Shown: piece after piece, positions 54,221 through 64,000 of the stretch
Position numbering within the stretch: position 1 is the first letter of the stretch
How the letters are laid out: each line of letters begins with the position of its first letter
Notes under the pieces: generated by a model
Told to the model about the DNA's origin: nothing
The model's input: only the letters and a program-made list of their open reading frames with translations
Databases searched by the model: none
Made by a program: the position numbers and the translations under genes
DNA from: Proteiniphilum acetatigenes DSM 18083
GTDB taxonomy: Bacteria > Bacteroidota > Bacteroidia > Bacteroidales > Dysgonomonadaceae
Reading direction: 5' to 3'
NCBI RefSeq assembly: GCF_000380985.1
Contig: NZ_KB905694.1
Span: forward strand, 310,001-374,000
DNA: 64,000 bases

Positions 54221-54784
54221 TCATTTCCCGACTCGCCAGCGCGACAGGATCGTCTTCCGTTTCGGGAAAATACCGTTCTTCTTGGTGCGTACATCTTCCA
54301 CCACATAAAAAATATTGCTGTCGAATTGAGTCAGCATAAGCGCCAGCGTCTTCATCTCCTTCCGGTCCACAACGGTCTCTATGATATCCACTTCATTGGT
54401 CGAACCCGTACCGTGAGTCATCGTTGCCCCGAAATTCACCTGATTGAGCATCTGCACCAGTTCTTTTCCGTTTTTCTGTGTATAAATACGGCAGAGCAAA
54501 ATACCATAAGCGATCCGGTTCTCGATAAGGATACCTACGTAATTTCCCGTGGCATAACCGGCGGCATACGACAAATAGGAAACTATGTCGTTGGCACGGA
54601 CCAGAATTTGTGAGATAATCACTATCCAGATAAAGACCTCTACAAAGCCGATGATAGGGGCTATATTTTTTGCCCCTTTGGAAACGAAAATAATTCGCAG
54701 GGTACCCAGAGTAACATCGATAATACGGCCAAAGAAAATGATAAAAGGCAACAGCCAGGGGTAAACGTCTAAAAATTCGAACAT
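54221..54784 (-). CDS. DUF2179/UPF0316 membrane protein
   Basis: 187 residues. Three N-terminal membrane helices (about 8-30, 40-62, 68-88; FFGRIIDVTLGTLRIIFVSKG) are followed by a cytoplasmic ferredoxin-like DUF2179 domain (IVDVVDRKEMKTLALML-type strand, DSNIFYVVEDV). The function is unknown; it may be a small-ligand sensor. Confidence 0.9.
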   Translation of the reverse strand: MFEFLDVYPWLLPFIIFFGRIIDVTLGTLRIIFVSKGAKNIAPIIGFVEVFIWIVIISQILVRANDIVSYLSYAAGYATGNYVGILIENRIAYGILLCRIYTQKNGKELVQMLNQVNFGATMTHGTGSTNEVDIIETVVDRKEMKTLALMLTQFDSNIFYVVEDVRTKKNGIFPKRKTILSRWRVGK

Positions 54785-54792
54785 ATTTTTTA

Positions 54793-54890
54793 TTTAAGAA
54801 ATTGGAACTAAGAAATTAGAAATAAAGAAGTTTTAAATTATGAGTTACGAATCTTTGAATCTTGAATCTTGAAATCTTCACTTTTAGTTT
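54793..54890. repeat. Simple-sequence intergenic tract
   Basis: Runs of AAGAAATTGGAACT-, AAGAAATTAGAAAT- and GAATCTTGAATCTTG-type phrases fill the gap between the DUF2179 and threonine aldolase genes. No gene or terminator was seen. Confidence 0.5.
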
Positions 54891-55916
54891 TTAACTGATC
54901 AATTCTTTCAAATAATCTACAAAATCCCGGATATCTTCATCGGTAGTATCCCATGAACACACAAGGCGGACCTCGTTCCGGGATTCATCCCAATCGTAAA
55001 AGAAATACCTCTCCCGCAATTTATCAGTAATCTCCCGGGGAAGGATCAGAAAGAGAGCATTCGACTGTACCGGTTGTGTAATCTCTATCCCTCCAATCCT
55101 GTCTATCTCATCATAGAGTTTCTGGGCCGCATCGTTGGATCTTTTCGCGTTCTCCAGCCAGATGTTTTCATTCAGGTAAGGAATAAACTGCGCGGAGATA
55201 AACCGCATTTTAGAATAGAGCTGAGTGATCTGCTTCCGGTAATACCTGATGTTTTCAGCCAATTTCTTACGCAGCGGTATAAGCGCCTCACCGAACATCA
55301 GTCCGTTTTTCGTACCTCCCAGTGTAAAAATATCCACGCCGGCGTCAATGGTCATCTCCCTCAACGAGACATCCAGAAAAGCACAGGCGTTGGCCACACG
55401 TGTTCCATCCATAAAAAGAAACATATCATGACTGTGCGCCAGGTGAGCAAGCGCTTTTATCTCCTGGAGAGTATAGATAGTACCCAGTTCCGTGGTCTGC
55501 GAAATGGCAATCACTTTTGGCTGGGAATGGTGTTCGAAGCCAAAGCCATGCAGATAAGGACGCACCAGATCCGGAGTGAGCTTACCATCGGGTGTGGGAA
55601 TCTCTTTCAACGCTGCACCTGTCATTTTCACGGGTGCGCCGCACTCATCCACTGCTATATGGGCAGTAGCGGCACAAAGGATTGAATGAAACGGTAATGT
55701 ACAAGCCTGCAAAGCCACTACATTGGCTCCCGTCCCGTTAAAGAGAAAGAAAGATTCCACCCCTTTATCTCCGAGGAGCGCACGAACAGCCTCCTCCGCC
55801 TCGCGGGTCCATGGGTCATCGCCATAGGCTATGGTATGGTTGTTGTTGGCACTCATCAGTGCCTGCATGATTCGCGGATCTACACCGGAATTATTGTCGC
55901 TTCCGAAACTTCGCAT
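54891..55916 (-). CDS. Threonine aldolase family PLP enzyme
   Basis: 341 residues, beta-eliminating lyase type. N-terminal SFGSDNNSGVDPRI, catalytic-loop YGDDPWT, PLP-binding Asp region FLFMDGTRVANA and Schiff-base Lys in LGGTKNGLM are present. It cleaves threonine or allo-threonine to glycine and acetaldehyde. A minus-strand -7 box TATCTTTG lies at 55938-55945, 21 bases before the ATG. Confidence 0.92.
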   Translation of the reverse strand: MRSFGSDNNSGVDPRIMQALMSANNNHTIAYGDDPWTREAEEAVRALLGDKGVESFFLFNGTGANVVALQACTLPFHSILCAATAHIAVDECGAPVKMTGAALKEIPTPDGKLTPDLVRPYLHGFGFEHHSQPKVIAISQTTELGTIYTLQEIKALAHLAHSHDMFLFMDGTRVANACAFLDVSLREMTIDAGVDIFTLGGTKNGLMFGEALIPLRKKLAENIRYYRKQITQLYSKMRFISAQFIPYLNENIWLENAKRSNDAAQKLYDEIDRIGGIEITQPVQSNALFLILPREITDKLRERYFFYDWDESRNEVRLVCSWDTTDEDIRDFVDYLKELIS

Positions 55917-55937
55917 GATATCTCTGAATTATGTGTA

Positions 55938-55945
55938 CAAAGATA
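55938..55945 (-). promoter_or_regulatory. -7 box for the threonine aldolase gene
   Basis: Minus-strand TATCTTTG close to the start codon. The nearest upstream TTTG is 23 bases away and lies at the 3' end of metH, so the aldolase may have its own promoter overlapping the metH stop codon. Confidence 0.45.
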
Positions 55946-55962
55946 CAAAACCTTTCTGTCAA

Positions 55963-58900
55963 CTATGCCAAATTAGCCAGCAGGAACTTGCGAATCTCGT
56001 CGGGTGTCACATTTCTACGACGGGCATAGTCTTCCATTTGCTTTTCCGATATCTCCCCTATGGCGAAATATTTTGATTGCGGATGGGCAAAGAACAATCC
56101 GCTGACCGATGCATTAGGGTACATCACACCGTTCTCGGTGAGAGATATACCAATTTCAGGAGTACCCAGTACACCATGCAACAAAAAGTTCATTGTCTGA
56201 TCCGGGATAGAGGGGTAACCCACCGCGGGGCGTATCCCTTCATACTTCACAGCGAACATCTCGGCAATCGAGATGTTTTCTTCTGCTGCATGCCCCCAGT
56301 ATTCACGACGCACTTTGGCATGCAACCACTCTGTAGCTGCCTCCGCAAGCCGGTCGAGCAACGACTTCATCAACAGGGCTGCATATTCGTCTCCTTCCGC
56401 CTCATAACGGCCCATCTGCTCTTCCGCTCCCACTCCGGCAGTGACGGCGAAAGCGCCGATATAATCTTTCTTCCCCGTATGGTGTGGCGCAATAAAATCA
56501 CTCAGGCAGAAGTACTCATTCTTATCGTTCTTCTTCTGCTGGCGCAGGAACGGGAAAGGCGCACCGCCGACGAAAATTGTATCGTTTTCACTGTATGCTT
56601 CATATATCCCGAAAACCGCTTTGACATATTCAGCCTTTTCATCGACGAATTTTTGCAGCATGTCTGCGGCATCGTCATACAGTTTTTCAGCTTCCCGCCC
56701 TTTTTCACGGTCGTCCTCGCGGTATCCGCCCAACCATGCGTCACGAGCCTCTTTGGTACGTTCCGTTTTGGTGACAGTATGGAATTTGGCCGACATATTC
56801 CAGGCATGGAAAAAGAATTTCCAGTCGATATAGGGAGTAATCTCAGCCATATCGATATGTTCCAGCTTCACACGTCCTAATGTGCGGGGAACGACAGCCT
56901 CATATCCGCTCCAGTCGATACTGAAAGCATTCTTTCTGGCCTCTTCCAATGAAACCAGTTCGACCACTTTCCGTGTACTGTTCTCCCTCAACACCGTATA
57001 CTCATCCTTTACTTTCCGGATATAGTCATTCCTGTTACCGGGGCTCATCAGGTTGGCAACCGCCGATGGGCTTTGCGAGGCATCTTTGACATAAACTACG
57101 GGACCCAGGCTGTATTTCGGTTCTATCTTTAGTGCCGTATGCAGTTTCGAAGTAGTAGCTCCACCGATCAGCAGGGGGAGACTGAAACCTGCCTTTTCCA
57201 TCTCAGTGGCGACGATGGCCATCTCTTCGAGCGACGGAGTGATCAATCCGCTTAACCCTACAATATCGGGTTGTTCCCTGATTACCGTTTCGATAATCTT
57301 TTCGGGAGGCACCATTACCCCCAGGTCGATAATTTCATAATTATTGCAGGCCAATACGATGGAGACAATATTCTTACCAATATCATGCACATCTCCCTTC
57401 ACTGTGGCGAGCACTATCTTTCCTGCTTTCCGCTGCGAATCACCGGTCGCTTTCTCGGCTTCAATGGTAGGTTGCAGGATCGCAACTGCTTTTTTCATGG
57501 TGCGTGCCGCCTTTACTACCTGCGGAAGGAACATCTTTCCCGCACCGAAGAGGTCGCCCACCCGGTTCATTCCATCCATCAACGGTTTATCGATAATATC
57601 CACCGCACGGGGATAGGCTCGCAGCGCTTCGGCAAGATCCTCTTCCATGTAATCCCCTATCCCTTTTACCAATGCGTGACTCAACCGTTCTTCAAGGGGA
57701 AGCGTACGCCACTCCTCTGTTTTGCCTTTTTCCGCTTCCGGATTCTTTTCTCCTTTGATCTTTTCGGCATAAGCCATCATCCGCTCGGTAGCGTCATCGC
57801 GCCTGTTCAGCACCGCATCTTCGGCCAGTTCTTTCACATCGGCAGGGATATCTTCATAGATCACCGACTGCGCCGGATTCACGATACCCATATCCATCCC
57901 GGCACGAATGGCATGATAAAGAAAAACGGAATGCATCACTTCCCGCACATAATCGTTCCCGCGAAATGAGAAAGAAAGGTTGCTCACTCCTCCGCTCACT
58001 TTGGCATACGGCAGGTTTTCCTTGATCCATCGTGCGGTATTAATGAAATCCACCGCGTAATTCTTATGTTCATCGATCCCCGTAGCAATAGCCAGCACGT
58101 TAGGGTCGAAAATAATATCTTTCGGATCAAAATCATTTTCGGTAAGTAATCTATAAGCACGACCGCATATCTCGATACGGCGTTCGAAGGTGTCGGCCTG
58201 TCCCGTCTCATCGAAAGCCATTACCACTACTGCCGCCCCATAGCGCTGCGCCAACCGCGCCTGATGCAGGAACTCCGCCTCTCCGTTCTTCAACGAAATG
58301 GAGTTGGCAATTGATTTTCCCTGTACACATTTCAAGCCGGCTTCCAATACCTCCCATTTTGAGGAGTCGATCATGATGGGTACGCGCGACACATCGGGAT
58401 CAGATGCCAACAGATTCAGGAAGCTGGTCATTTCCTCCACCCCATCGAGCAGCCCGTCATCCATGTTGATATCGAGCACCTGCGCTCCGTCCTCTACCTG
58501 CTTACGGGCAATATCGAGCGCTTCCTCATAGTTCTTTTGCTGAATCAATCGCAGAAACCTCTTCGATCCGGCTACGTTACACCGCTCCCCGATATTCATA
58601 AAATTAATCTGGGGCGACACCTCCAGCATCTCCAATCCCGAAAGCCGCAGGTATTCCGGAGAAGAAGCCTTTTGATGAGGTACACCGTTTTCTACTATAC
58701 GTACATATTCGGCGATATGGGCAGGCGTCGTACCGCAACATCCGCCAATGATATTTACCAGACCTTCGTCCACAAACTCTTTGATCTGTGCAGCCATCTT
58801 TTCCGGGGTCTCGTCATACTCACCCAGTTGATTGGGTAATCCGGCATTGGGATAAGTGCTGATATAGAAAGGAGCAATGCGCCCCAGTTCCTTCACATAA

Positions 58901-59661
58901 GGCTTCAGTTCAGCCGCTCCCAGCGAGCAGTTCAACCCGATAGCCAACGGATTGGCATGACTGACGGAAGCGACAAAAGCGCCAAGCGTCTGCCCCGAAA
59001 GGGTTCGTCCTGCTCTGTCGGAAATAGTAACAGAAAGGATGACAGGCGTTTTTATACCGGTCTCTTCCGCTACTTCCTCAGCAGCAAAAATAGCAGCTTT
59101 TGCGTTGAGCGTATCGAAAATAGTCTCTATCAGAAGGATGTCTACTCCACCTTCTACCAATGCGCTGATCTGTTCTTTATAAGCTGCTTTGAAATCGTCA
59201 AAGACTGCCGAGCGGAACATGGGATTCTCTACCTGAGGACTCATCGACGCCGTCTTGTTGGTTGGTCCGATGGATCCCGCCACAAACCGGGGTTTCTCAG
59301 GCGTTTTCCGGGTAAACTCATCGGCTGCTTCACGTGCCAGCCGGGCTGCCGCCAGATTGATCTCACGGGCCAGATGGCTCATATGGTAATCCTGCATCGA
59401 GATCGACGTGGAATTGAATGTATTGGTCTCTATGATATCGGCACCGGCAGCCAGGTACTCCCGGTGTATCTCCCCGATTACATCGGGACGGGTAAGCGAA
59501 AGCAGGTCGTTATTGCCTTTAAGCAACCGATCGAAATCTTTGAACCGCTCACCCCGGAAATCGGCTTCAGCAAGGCCGTAACGTTGTATCATTGTACCCA
59601 TCGCACCATCCAGGATCAGAATGCGCCCGGGCAAAATATCCTCTATTTTCTTCTTTGTCAT
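55963..59661 (-). CDS. metH: Cobalamin-dependent methionine synthase
   Basis: 1232 residues from the ATG at 59661, full length with all four modules: homocysteine domain (about 1-330, zinc Cys in [10 protein letters not shown]), methyltetrahydrofolate domain (about 350-620, [15 protein letters not shown]), cobalamin domain (about 640-880, [10 protein letters not shown] with the lower axial His) and AdoMet reactivation domain (about 890-1232). No cobalamin riboswitch was seen in the short upstream gap. Confidence 0.97.
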   Translation of the reverse strand: MTKKKIEDILPGRILILDGAMGTMIQRYGLAEADFRGERFKDFDRLLKGNNDLLSLTRPDVIGEIHREYLAAGADIIETNTFNSTSISMQDYHMSHLAREINLAAARLAREAADEFTRKTPEKPRFVAGSIGPTNKTASMSPQVENPMFRSAVFDDFKAAYKEQISALVEGGVDILLIETIFDTLNAKAAIFAAEEVAEETGIKTPVILSVTISDRAGRTLSGQTLGAFVASVSHANPLAIGLNCSLGAAELKPYVKELGRIAPFYISTYPNAGLPNQLGEYDETPEKMAAQIKEFVDEGLVNIIGGCCGTTPAHIAEYVRIVENGVPHQKASSPEYLRLSGLEMLEVSPQINFMNIGERCNVAGSKRFLRLIQQKNYEEALDIARKQVEDGAQVLDINMDDGLLDGVEEMTSFLNLLASDPDVSRVPIMIDSSKWEVLEAGLKCVQGKSIANSISLKNGEAEFLHQARLAQRYGAAVVVMAFDETGQADTFERRIEICGRAYRLLTENDFDPKDIIFDPNVLAIATGIDEHKNYAVDFINTARWIKENLPYAKVSGGVSNLSFSFRGNDYVREVMHSVFLYHAIRAGMDMGIVNPAQSVIYEDIPADVKELAEDAVLNRRDDATERMMAYAEKIKGEKNPEAEKGKTEEWRTLPLEERLSHALVKGIGDYMEEDLAEALRAYPRAVDIIDKPLMDGMNRVGDLFGAGKMFLPQVVKAARTMKKAVAILQPTIEAEKATGDSQRKAGKIVLATVKGDVHDIGKNIVSIVLACNNYEIIDLGVMVPPEKIIETVIREQPDIVGLSGLITPSLEEMAIVATEMEKAGFSLPLLIGGATTSKLHTALKIEPKYSLGPVVYVKDASQSPSAVANLMSPGNRNDYIRKVKDEYTVLRENSTRKVVELVSLEEARKNAFSIDWSGYEAVVPRTLGRVKLEHIDMAEITPYIDWKFFFHAWNMSAKFHTVTKTERTKEARDAWLGGYREDDREKGREAEKLYDDAADMLQKFVDEKAEYVKAVFGIYEAYSENDTIFVGGAPFPFLRQQKKNDKNEYFCLSDFIAPHHTGKKDYIGAFAVTAGVGAEEQMGRYEAEGDEYAALLMKSLLDRLAEAATEWLHAKVRREYWGHAAEENISIAEMFAVKYEGIRPAVGYPSIPDQTMNFLLHGVLGTPEIGISLTENGVMYPNASVSGLFFAHPQSKYFAIGEISEKQMEDYARRRNVTPDEIRKFLLANLA

Positions 59662-59694
59662 ATTTTGTTTCAATTAGGCTCAAAATGAACTGTC

Positions 59695-59712
59695 CTGATG
59701 GTCCACCATCAG
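59695..59712. other. Inverted repeat upstream of metH
   Basis: CTGATGG-TCCA-CCATCAG, 7-base arms with a 4-base loop. It is not followed by a T-run on either strand. It may be a leader hairpin of metH or a weak 3' element of the nucleoside-recognition gene. Confidence 0.35.
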
Positions 59713-59725
59713 AAGTCTTCCATTT

Positions 59726-60673
59726 TCAATTTTCAACTTTCAATTCTGAACTGCCAAACCTCAAATTCAAAATAATTCTTCTCCCCCATACCACAATCCA
59801 AGCCGCCAACAATCGTACACCCAGTATCCACCACACGGATACGCCAAGCGCTATGAAAAGGATATTATCTTCCAGTACGGAATGAGACATGGCAAGATGA
59901 TAGTTCAACAAATTAGCATCGGTTCTGTTCACCTTTCCCTCCTTCATCTGATCCATCATCAGCGCACCCCCGTATGCCAGCCCCACAATATAGCCGATAA
60001 GCCAGAGAAATCCGGTACTTGCCGGCAGGCCGAAAAACCTCAGTAACGGCTCAATACCCTTGCTCAGTTTAGGGATCAGTTTGTAAGCATGAAGGAGACT
60101 GTAAAGCAGATTCAGTGAGAAAACAATTACGGCAATAAGAAGCATTACGTGCAATGAGCTTTTCAGCCAAAGCAGCAACAGATCGCCCAGTGAGGTTATT
60201 ACGGCTACATCTGTCTGCACAAAAACAGGATTTCCCATATCCTGCGGCAGGATCAGATTCAACCCAAGACCTACGACAATGCTCATTGTGATCCGCAAAG
60301 CAGTGACCGTCCAGAACGGCGTTCCGGTCTTCGCCTGAATAGCGCTTTCTACAGGAAGATTATGCGAGATCTGACACATCAGCGCCAGAATAGTGAGTTC
60401 CCTCAGGGTGACCGACATGGAGGTGATAATAGCCAGCGGCGCGTAGAGCGGAAGGAAAATACTGGTGATAAAAACAATGGCGGTACTGCCGGGCAATCCC
60501 AGATAGGTAAAAACGGGATCGAGCAAGCCGGCTATAAACACGAGTATGCCGTAATAATCCAGCAATCTCACGATCAGGGATACAGGCAAAATGATCTTAA
60601 GCAACCATAATGTAGTGTATCCCGATTTCCTGAACGCCGGAAAAAATATATCGTTACGAAACCGCTTCTCCAC
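59726..60673 (-). CDS. Nucleoside recognition (Gate) domain membrane protein
   Basis: 315 residues from a GTG start; an in-frame stop lies just before and no ATG exists. About eight membrane helices, with the Gate-domain pattern SGYTTLWLLKIILPVSLIVR and LGLPGSTAIVFITSIFLPLY, resembling the spore maturation SpmA/SpmB family and concentrative nucleoside transporters. The start abuts an AACTTCTCACTTC-type simple tract. The substrate is unknown. Confidence 0.85.
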   Translation of the reverse strand: MEKRFRNDIFFPAFRKSGYTTLWLLKIILPVSLIVRLLDYYGILVFIAGLLDPVFTYLGLPGSTAIVFITSIFLPLYAPLAIITSMSVTLRELTILALMCQISHNLPVESAIQAKTGTPFWTVTALRITMSIVVGLGLNLILPQDMGNPVFVQTDVAVITSLGDLLLLWLKSSLHVMLLIAVIVFSLNLLYSLLHAYKLIPKLSKGIEPLLRFFGLPASTGFLWLIGYIVGLAYGGALMMDQMKEGKVNRTDANLLNYHLAMSHSVLEDNILFIALGVSVWWILGVRLLAAWIVVWGRRIILNLRFGSSELKVEN

Positions 60674-60720
60674 TTCTCAACTTCTTCACTTCTTCTGAGT
60701 TCTTATTTCTAAGTTCTTAT
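60668..60720. repeat. Simple-sequence intergenic tract at a gene start
   Basis: Plus-strand CACTTCTCAACTTCTTCACT and a TTCTTATTTCTAAGTTC run. It contains the GTG start of the nucleoside-recognition gene. Confidence 0.5.
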
Positions 60721-60723
60721 TAA

Positions 60724-61176
60724 TCATTTCTTAAACATCCTGTCCATAGATCTCTTATCCTCTTTCTCTTTCAGGGACTGACGCTTATCGTACTGCTTTT
60801 TCCCTCTCGCTACCGCAATCACAATTTTGGCCAATCCTTTTTCGTTAATGAACAGACGGATGGGAATAATAGTAAATCCGGTCTCTTTGGTAAGACGGGA
60901 AAGTTTGCGCAGTTCGTTTCTATTGAGGAGCAGTTTACGGTCGCGCCGGGCACTGTGATTATTATAGGTGCCGTAAAAGTATTCGGCAATATGCATATTA
61001 CGCACCCATAATTCTCCCCGCTCGAAGAAACAATAGGTATCTACCAGGCTCGCCTTTCCCAGCCGGATCGATTTGATCTCGGTACCGGTAAGTACAATAC
61101 CTGCAGTAAAGGTTTCAACCAGTTCATAATCGAACGTGGCACGCTTGTTCTTTATATTGATAGCTGCTTGCTTCAT
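60724..61176 (-). CDS. smpB: SsrA-binding protein
   Basis: 150 residues, normal length. Oligonucleotide-binding barrel with the family phrases [32 protein letters not shown] and [13 protein letters not shown], and the basic tail [10 protein letters not shown]...[15 protein letters not shown] that enters the ribosome. It acts with tmRNA in ribosome rescue. Its start overlaps the stop of the Yip1-like gene by one base (TAATG). Confidence 0.97.
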   Translation of the reverse strand: MKQAAINIKNKRATFDYELVETFTAGIVLTGTEIKSIRLGKASLVDTYCFFERGELWVRNMHIAEYFYGTYNNHSARRDRKLLLNRNELRKLSRLTKETGFTIIPIRLFINEKGLAKIVIAVARGKKQYDKRQSLKEKEDKRSMDRMFKK

Positions 61177-61727
61177 TACTTTATCAAATAGGAAAAAAGA
61201 GTACGGATAAGTACCGGCGACAGAATGATGATGGCAGATGCTACTGCGGTAAAATCAGCGACTCTTGCTTTCGGTACTCTCATAAAATAAAGCGCTCCGC
61301 TGTTCACCAGATAAATGGTGTAAAGCGCCAATAGCCAGAGAATAAAGAGCTCGGAGAGAAAGGGCGTGACAATAAATAAAGCATAGATCACTACAGAAGC
61401 ATACCCTGTGAATTGCTGAAAGCGGGATAAATGCTTACTCAGCCCAAAGCGGGGAGCAATTTCATTCAGCAGATAAGCAGCAATAAAATATCCGCCATAG
61501 ACCCCTACGACACTGATAATACTGCCCTTCAGCGCATTCTCCACATTCCCCTCCCGCACGAACCACAAACCACCCACAAAAGAGGTGAAAGCAATGATTC
61601 CGAATATGGGATGAAGAAAACGGTAAAGAAACTCATGCTGCGTCTTCTTTTCCTTTTCAATATCTTTCCACGCCCTGGGAGACGCGACAATGAGCTGCGC
61701 GATAGTGATAAAAATATCCCTCCACAT
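61176..61727 (-). CDS. Yip1-like membrane protein
   Basis: 183 residues from the ATG at 61727; the longer frame runs through the promoter at 61748-61778. Five or so membrane helices after a cytoplasmic start ([14 protein letters not shown] is the usual Yip1-family opening). It is co-transcribed with smpB. The function is unknown. Confidence 0.8.
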   Translation of the reverse strand: MWRDIFITIAQLIVASPRAWKDIEKEKKTQHEFLYRFLHPIFGIIAFTSFVGGLWFVREGNVENALKGSIISVVGVYGGYFIAAYLLNEIAPRFGLSKHLSRFQQFTGYASVVIYALFIVTPFLSELFILWLLALYTIYLVNSGALYFMRVPKARVADFTAVASAIIILSPVLIRTLFSYLIK

Positions 61728-61747
61728 TCCTTTTTGATTTTGGATTG

Positions 61748-61778
61748 CAAAGGTACATGATTTTTTTGTAACCACACA
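61748..61778 (-). promoter_or_regulatory. Promoter of the Yip1-like/smpB operon
   Basis: Minus-strand TGTG (61775-61778), 19 bases, then TACCTTTG (61748-61755): one mismatch from the Bacteroidetes pattern. It lies 20 bases before the ATG at 61727 and decides that start. Confidence 0.6.
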
Positions 61779-61947
61779 GACAGATAAAAATAACCGTTCG
61801 ATTTCATCAGTCGTTTTCTGCACTCGACAAAACAAATAAATTTGTTCTACCCTCGTTTAACGAAAACGTTCAATCACACTAATCGTTTCTGCGGTCGGTA
61901 TAGCAAAAGCTTCCTTGTTGATACCCAGAAGTCAGAATAAAAGACAA

Positions 61948-61980
61948 CAGCTCCTCTGTGAGAAGGAGCTGCCGTTTTTT
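61948..61980. terminator. Terminator of the NigD-like gene
   Basis: Stem CAGCTCCT (61948-61955) / AGGAGCTG (61964-61971). On the minus strand it is followed by TTGTCTTTTATT; on the plus strand by CCGTTTTTT. It could work in both directions; the NigD-like gene ends 28 bases upstream on the minus strand. Confidence 0.65.
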
Positions 61981-61998
61981 ATTATATGACAGGAGAAA

Positions 61999-62760
61999 TT
62001 ACTCTTGTGCGCCAATCTTCCACTGATAAGCGTTTTGCATTTCAACCTGCTCCGGCTCATCGTTACCACTATTATTTTTATAGTATACAAACCTTATCTT
62101 TAGACCCTCTCCTCCGGAACTTCCTTCCGACATGGCACGCAACTGAGACATATTCAGCGCTATGGCATCTCCCCGCCTTTCATCGGAAGTACCTTCCGGC
62201 GTACCTGTCAAAGTAAGATGGATATCGATTACTATCTCACCGCGATCGTTCAATTCATCTCTTTTATAGAATTCAACATTGGCTGTTTCGCCTTTCTTTG
62301 CCTTATAAGAATACTCGACCACCCAGTAATCATTCATAAAATCCTTGTAATCAGAATAAAGAGGCGCCAGTATTTCATCAAAACCGACCGGATCGTCTAC
62401 CCCAGGAAACTCTGTCATACGCAGAGAAGTGGAAGCTATATCTATAGGTTCATCTAACAACTGCACATTATCAGCCTGAACAACTTGATCGCCGACTGTG
62501 ATTTGTGTAGTTCCCCTATCCTCGTCCCAGCTATAGACCATAAATTTCACTGTACGGGCATCCATTCCCATCATGGAATTGGAAGTAATGATGCGTGTTG
62601 GGGAATAACGGGAAAAAGTCTTTCCATAGACCTGCCCTCTCTCATCGGTATCCAAATATACAAAAGAATTATCAGTGTAGTTACTGGTCGTGTCTCCCAA
62701 ACAAGAGGTCATCAGAAGGGTAGCTCCGATAACACTCAAAAATAAAATTACTTTTTTCAT
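61999..62760 (-). CDS. NigD-like lipoprotein
   Basis: 253 residues. The lipoprotein signal MKKVILFLSVIGATLLMTSC is followed by a beta-rich mature part with WVVEYSYKAKKGETANVEFY, typical of NigD-like Bacteroidales proteins, and a C-terminal RFVYYKNNSG strand. It follows the partial beta-barrel gene by 24 bases in one operon. The family call is moderate and the function is unknown. Confidence 0.65.
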   Translation of the reverse strand: MKKVILFLSVIGATLLMTSCLGDTTSNYTDNSFVYLDTDERGQVYGKTFSRYSPTRIITSNSMMGMDARTVKFMVYSWDEDRGTTQITVGDQVVQADNVQLLDEPIDIASTSLRMTEFPGVDDPVGFDEILAPLYSDYKDFMNDYWVVEYSYKAKKGETANVEFYKRDELNDRGEIVIDIHLTLTGTPEGTSDERRGDAIALNMSQLRAMSEGSSGGEGLKIRFVYYKNNSGNDEPEQVEMQNAYQWKIGAQE

Positions 62761-62784
62761 TTTTACTTCTATTTTATGTTAATA

Positions 62785-64000
62785 TTAAAATTCATACCTC
62801 ACCCCCACATTCAAATCCATCACGATCTTCCTGTCGGAATATATAGTTTTGTGTTGATTTTTTGCATCAAAATAATAAGCTCCCCCCACTTTTCCATATA
62901 ACCTCAGCCTGTCATAAATAGGATAGGAAAGCCCTACACCGGCATTAACCGATATCTGGGGGTTACGTTGGGAGATCTTTGTAATTTCCTTTTCTTCTGA
63001 CCCTTCTGATGCATTTTGCTCTGAGGCCTTATTGAAATTCGCAGTTGCCTGCCGTTCCTCAATTCTCCGGAATTCACCATATACATCTTTCTCTACCATT
63101 CCACCTATGGAAGCATACACATTCAATTGTCTAAGAGAGAAGAGATTGTAGTTTACATTCAACGGTATACCCAGATAATGGAGTTTCTGCACTTCATCCA
63201 CCTGGGAATAATTGTCGGTGTTTCTTGTTTTAGAGTGAAGATAAGAGTAAACAAGACCGGTTTCAATGGAAAGGTCGTCAAGCAGGTATTTGGACACAGT
63301 AATGCCGAATGACACCGGTTGATCATGTTCCATTTCGGAAACATTGTTTGTCGCATTACTGGTCTGAACTTGTAAGTTTTTATTGGCTTCCGTCATATAT
63401 TTATTGTCGGGAGCAACGGACATACTCCGCAAAGTCATGGGCGAATTTACCGTTTGCTGATAGCCGGTCAACCCTCCTCTCCCATTGACGGCAAGCAAAA
63501 GAGTTCCTTCACCTCTTTCAGCAGTACCTACCCCGGTGAAAAAAATTTTCTCATCTCCTCTTACCGTAATAGTTTCTTCTTCGAACTCTTCACCTTTTTG
63601 CTCCACACCTTTTTCCAGCGGCTCTACCGATAAGCGAAGTGCGTCGTTATCCATTCTCTCTCTCACGCTTTCCCTTTGTAATTTCTCACGCTCCATCCAT
63701 GCTGCCAACATTCCCGCAGGAGAAGAAGAGCGAACAACCGATTCTTTTCCGGTTCCTGCCTTTCCGGAAGTCCTTGCAGCCAAAAAACGCTCGGCTTCTG
63801 CCGGCCGGACAACCGGTTTAGGCACGGATTCCGATGCTGGGGCTATCTTTTTTGTTTCAATATCCTGAGTACTACCTGAAGGCGAAGGAGAAGTCATCTC
63901 GGAAACCATCGTCTCCGTCTGCTCCATAGGATTCTGGATAAACAGTATGCTACCGACGAGCAATATCAATACAGCGGCTACCGATCCGGCATACCACCTT
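62785..64000 (-). CDS. Inner-membrane-anchored protein with C-terminal outer-membrane barrel, partial
   Basis: The frame stays open past the right edge, so the true N-terminus is missing; the leftmost visible codons encode RWYAGSVAAVLILLVGSILF, a transmembrane helix. A long Ser/Glu/Lys-rich linker follows (about 100-150 residues), and the C-terminal 230 residues are beta-barrel-like, ending VGVRYEF. Bacteroidetes have proteins with a short cytoplasmic anti-sigma-like part, one helix and a C-terminal porin-like barrel, often beside ECF sigma genes. The barrel call is fair; the regulator part lies outside the window. Confidence 0.75.
   Translation of the reverse strand, partial: RWYAGSVAAVLILLVGSILFIQNPMEQTETMVSEMTSPSPSGSTQDIETKKIAPASESVPKPVVRPAEAERFLAARTSGKAGTGKESVVRSSSPAGMLAAWMEREKLQRESVRERMDNDALRLSVEPLEKGVEQKGEEFEEETITVRGDEKIFFTGVGTAERGEGTLLLAVNGRGGLTGYQQTVNSPMTLRSMSVAPDNKYMTEANKNLQVQTSNATNNVSEMEHDQPVSFGITVSKYLLDDLSIETGLVYSYLHSKTRNTDNYSQVDEVQKLHYLGIPLNVNYNLFSLRQLNVYASIGGMVEKDVYGEFRRIEERQATANFNKASEQNASEGSEEKEITKISQRNPQISVNAGVGLSYPIYDRLRLYGKVGGAYYFDAKNQHKTIYSDRKIVMDLNVGVRYEF

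Noticed and set aside
61728-61835. Upstream extension of the Yip1-like gene
   Set aside because: It runs through the TGTG-N19-TACCTTTG promoter; the ATG at 61727 fits the family start.
60668-61998. tmRNA gene near smpB
   Set aside because: No tRNA-like ends or tag-encoding frame were seen in the gaps around smpB.

Overview
The window looks like a chromosomal segment of an anaerobic Bacteroidales bacterium, probably of the Dysgonomonadaceae or a near relative (Proteiniphilum or Petrimonas type). The family call is inference. The order call rests on the gene families (DUF5686 with a carboxypeptidase-regulatory domain, NigD-like lipoprotein, DUF6132, beta-barrel proteins with an inner-membrane anchor), on the lack of Shine-Dalgarno sequences, and on promoters of the Bacteroidetes type (TTTG about 19-20 bases upstream of TAnnTTTG). 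No rRNA, tRNA, CRISPR array, phage or insertion sequence was seen.

Layout. 1-7.2 kb holds the conserved DUF58 / MoxR / DUF4350 / DUF4129 / membrane protein / SpoIIM block with a divergent RDD gene. 7.2-14.1 kb holds housekeeping genes (def, ruvX, lptB, folB, an M24 aminopeptidase, a gamma-carbonic anhydrase), a TPR-transmembrane-HTH regulator, and three copies of an intergenic repeat whose end looks like a promoter. 14.1-37.0 kb is one 23-kb co-directional, mostly overlapping gene cluster on the minus strand for an aryl polyene / flexirubin-type pigment. 37-44.5 kb holds a DUF5686 outer-membrane protein, a U32 peptidase, a four-gene ArsR-controlled thiol-redox operon, and a beta-barrel protein. 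44.6-64 kb holds a LysM/periplasmic-binding fusion, dnaB, catalase, DUF2461, a DsbD-like reductase, mazG, a DUF2179 protein, threonine aldolase, metH, a nucleoside-recognition-domain protein, smpB, a Yip1-like protein, a NigD-like lipoprotein and a partial anchored beta-barrel gene.

How the pigment cluster should work (inference from families). An aromatic amino acid lyase close to Flavobacterium tyrosine ammonia-lyase makes 4-coumarate. A PaaK-like ligase would activate it. Two acyl carrier proteins, three ketosynthases with intact Cys-His-His triads, one nucleophile-free chain-length-factor-like half ketosynthase, a FabG-type ketoreductase and two hot-dog dehydratases extend a conjugated polyene. 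Methyltransferases, a CrtI-like FAD oxidoreductase, a thioesterase, a C45 acyltransferase, an LpxL-like acyltransferase, a GT2-DUF2062 glycosyltransferase and a trifunctional MMPL-PlsC-methyltransferase protein would tailor, lipid-anchor and export it, with LolA-like and lipoprotein partners in the periplasm. No recognisable dialkylresorcinol genes (darA/darB) lie in the window, so the product may be a bare aryl polyene ester rather than a complete flexirubin. A strong promoter starts the cluster in front of the lyase gene, and a second one sits in the middle in front of an ACP gene.
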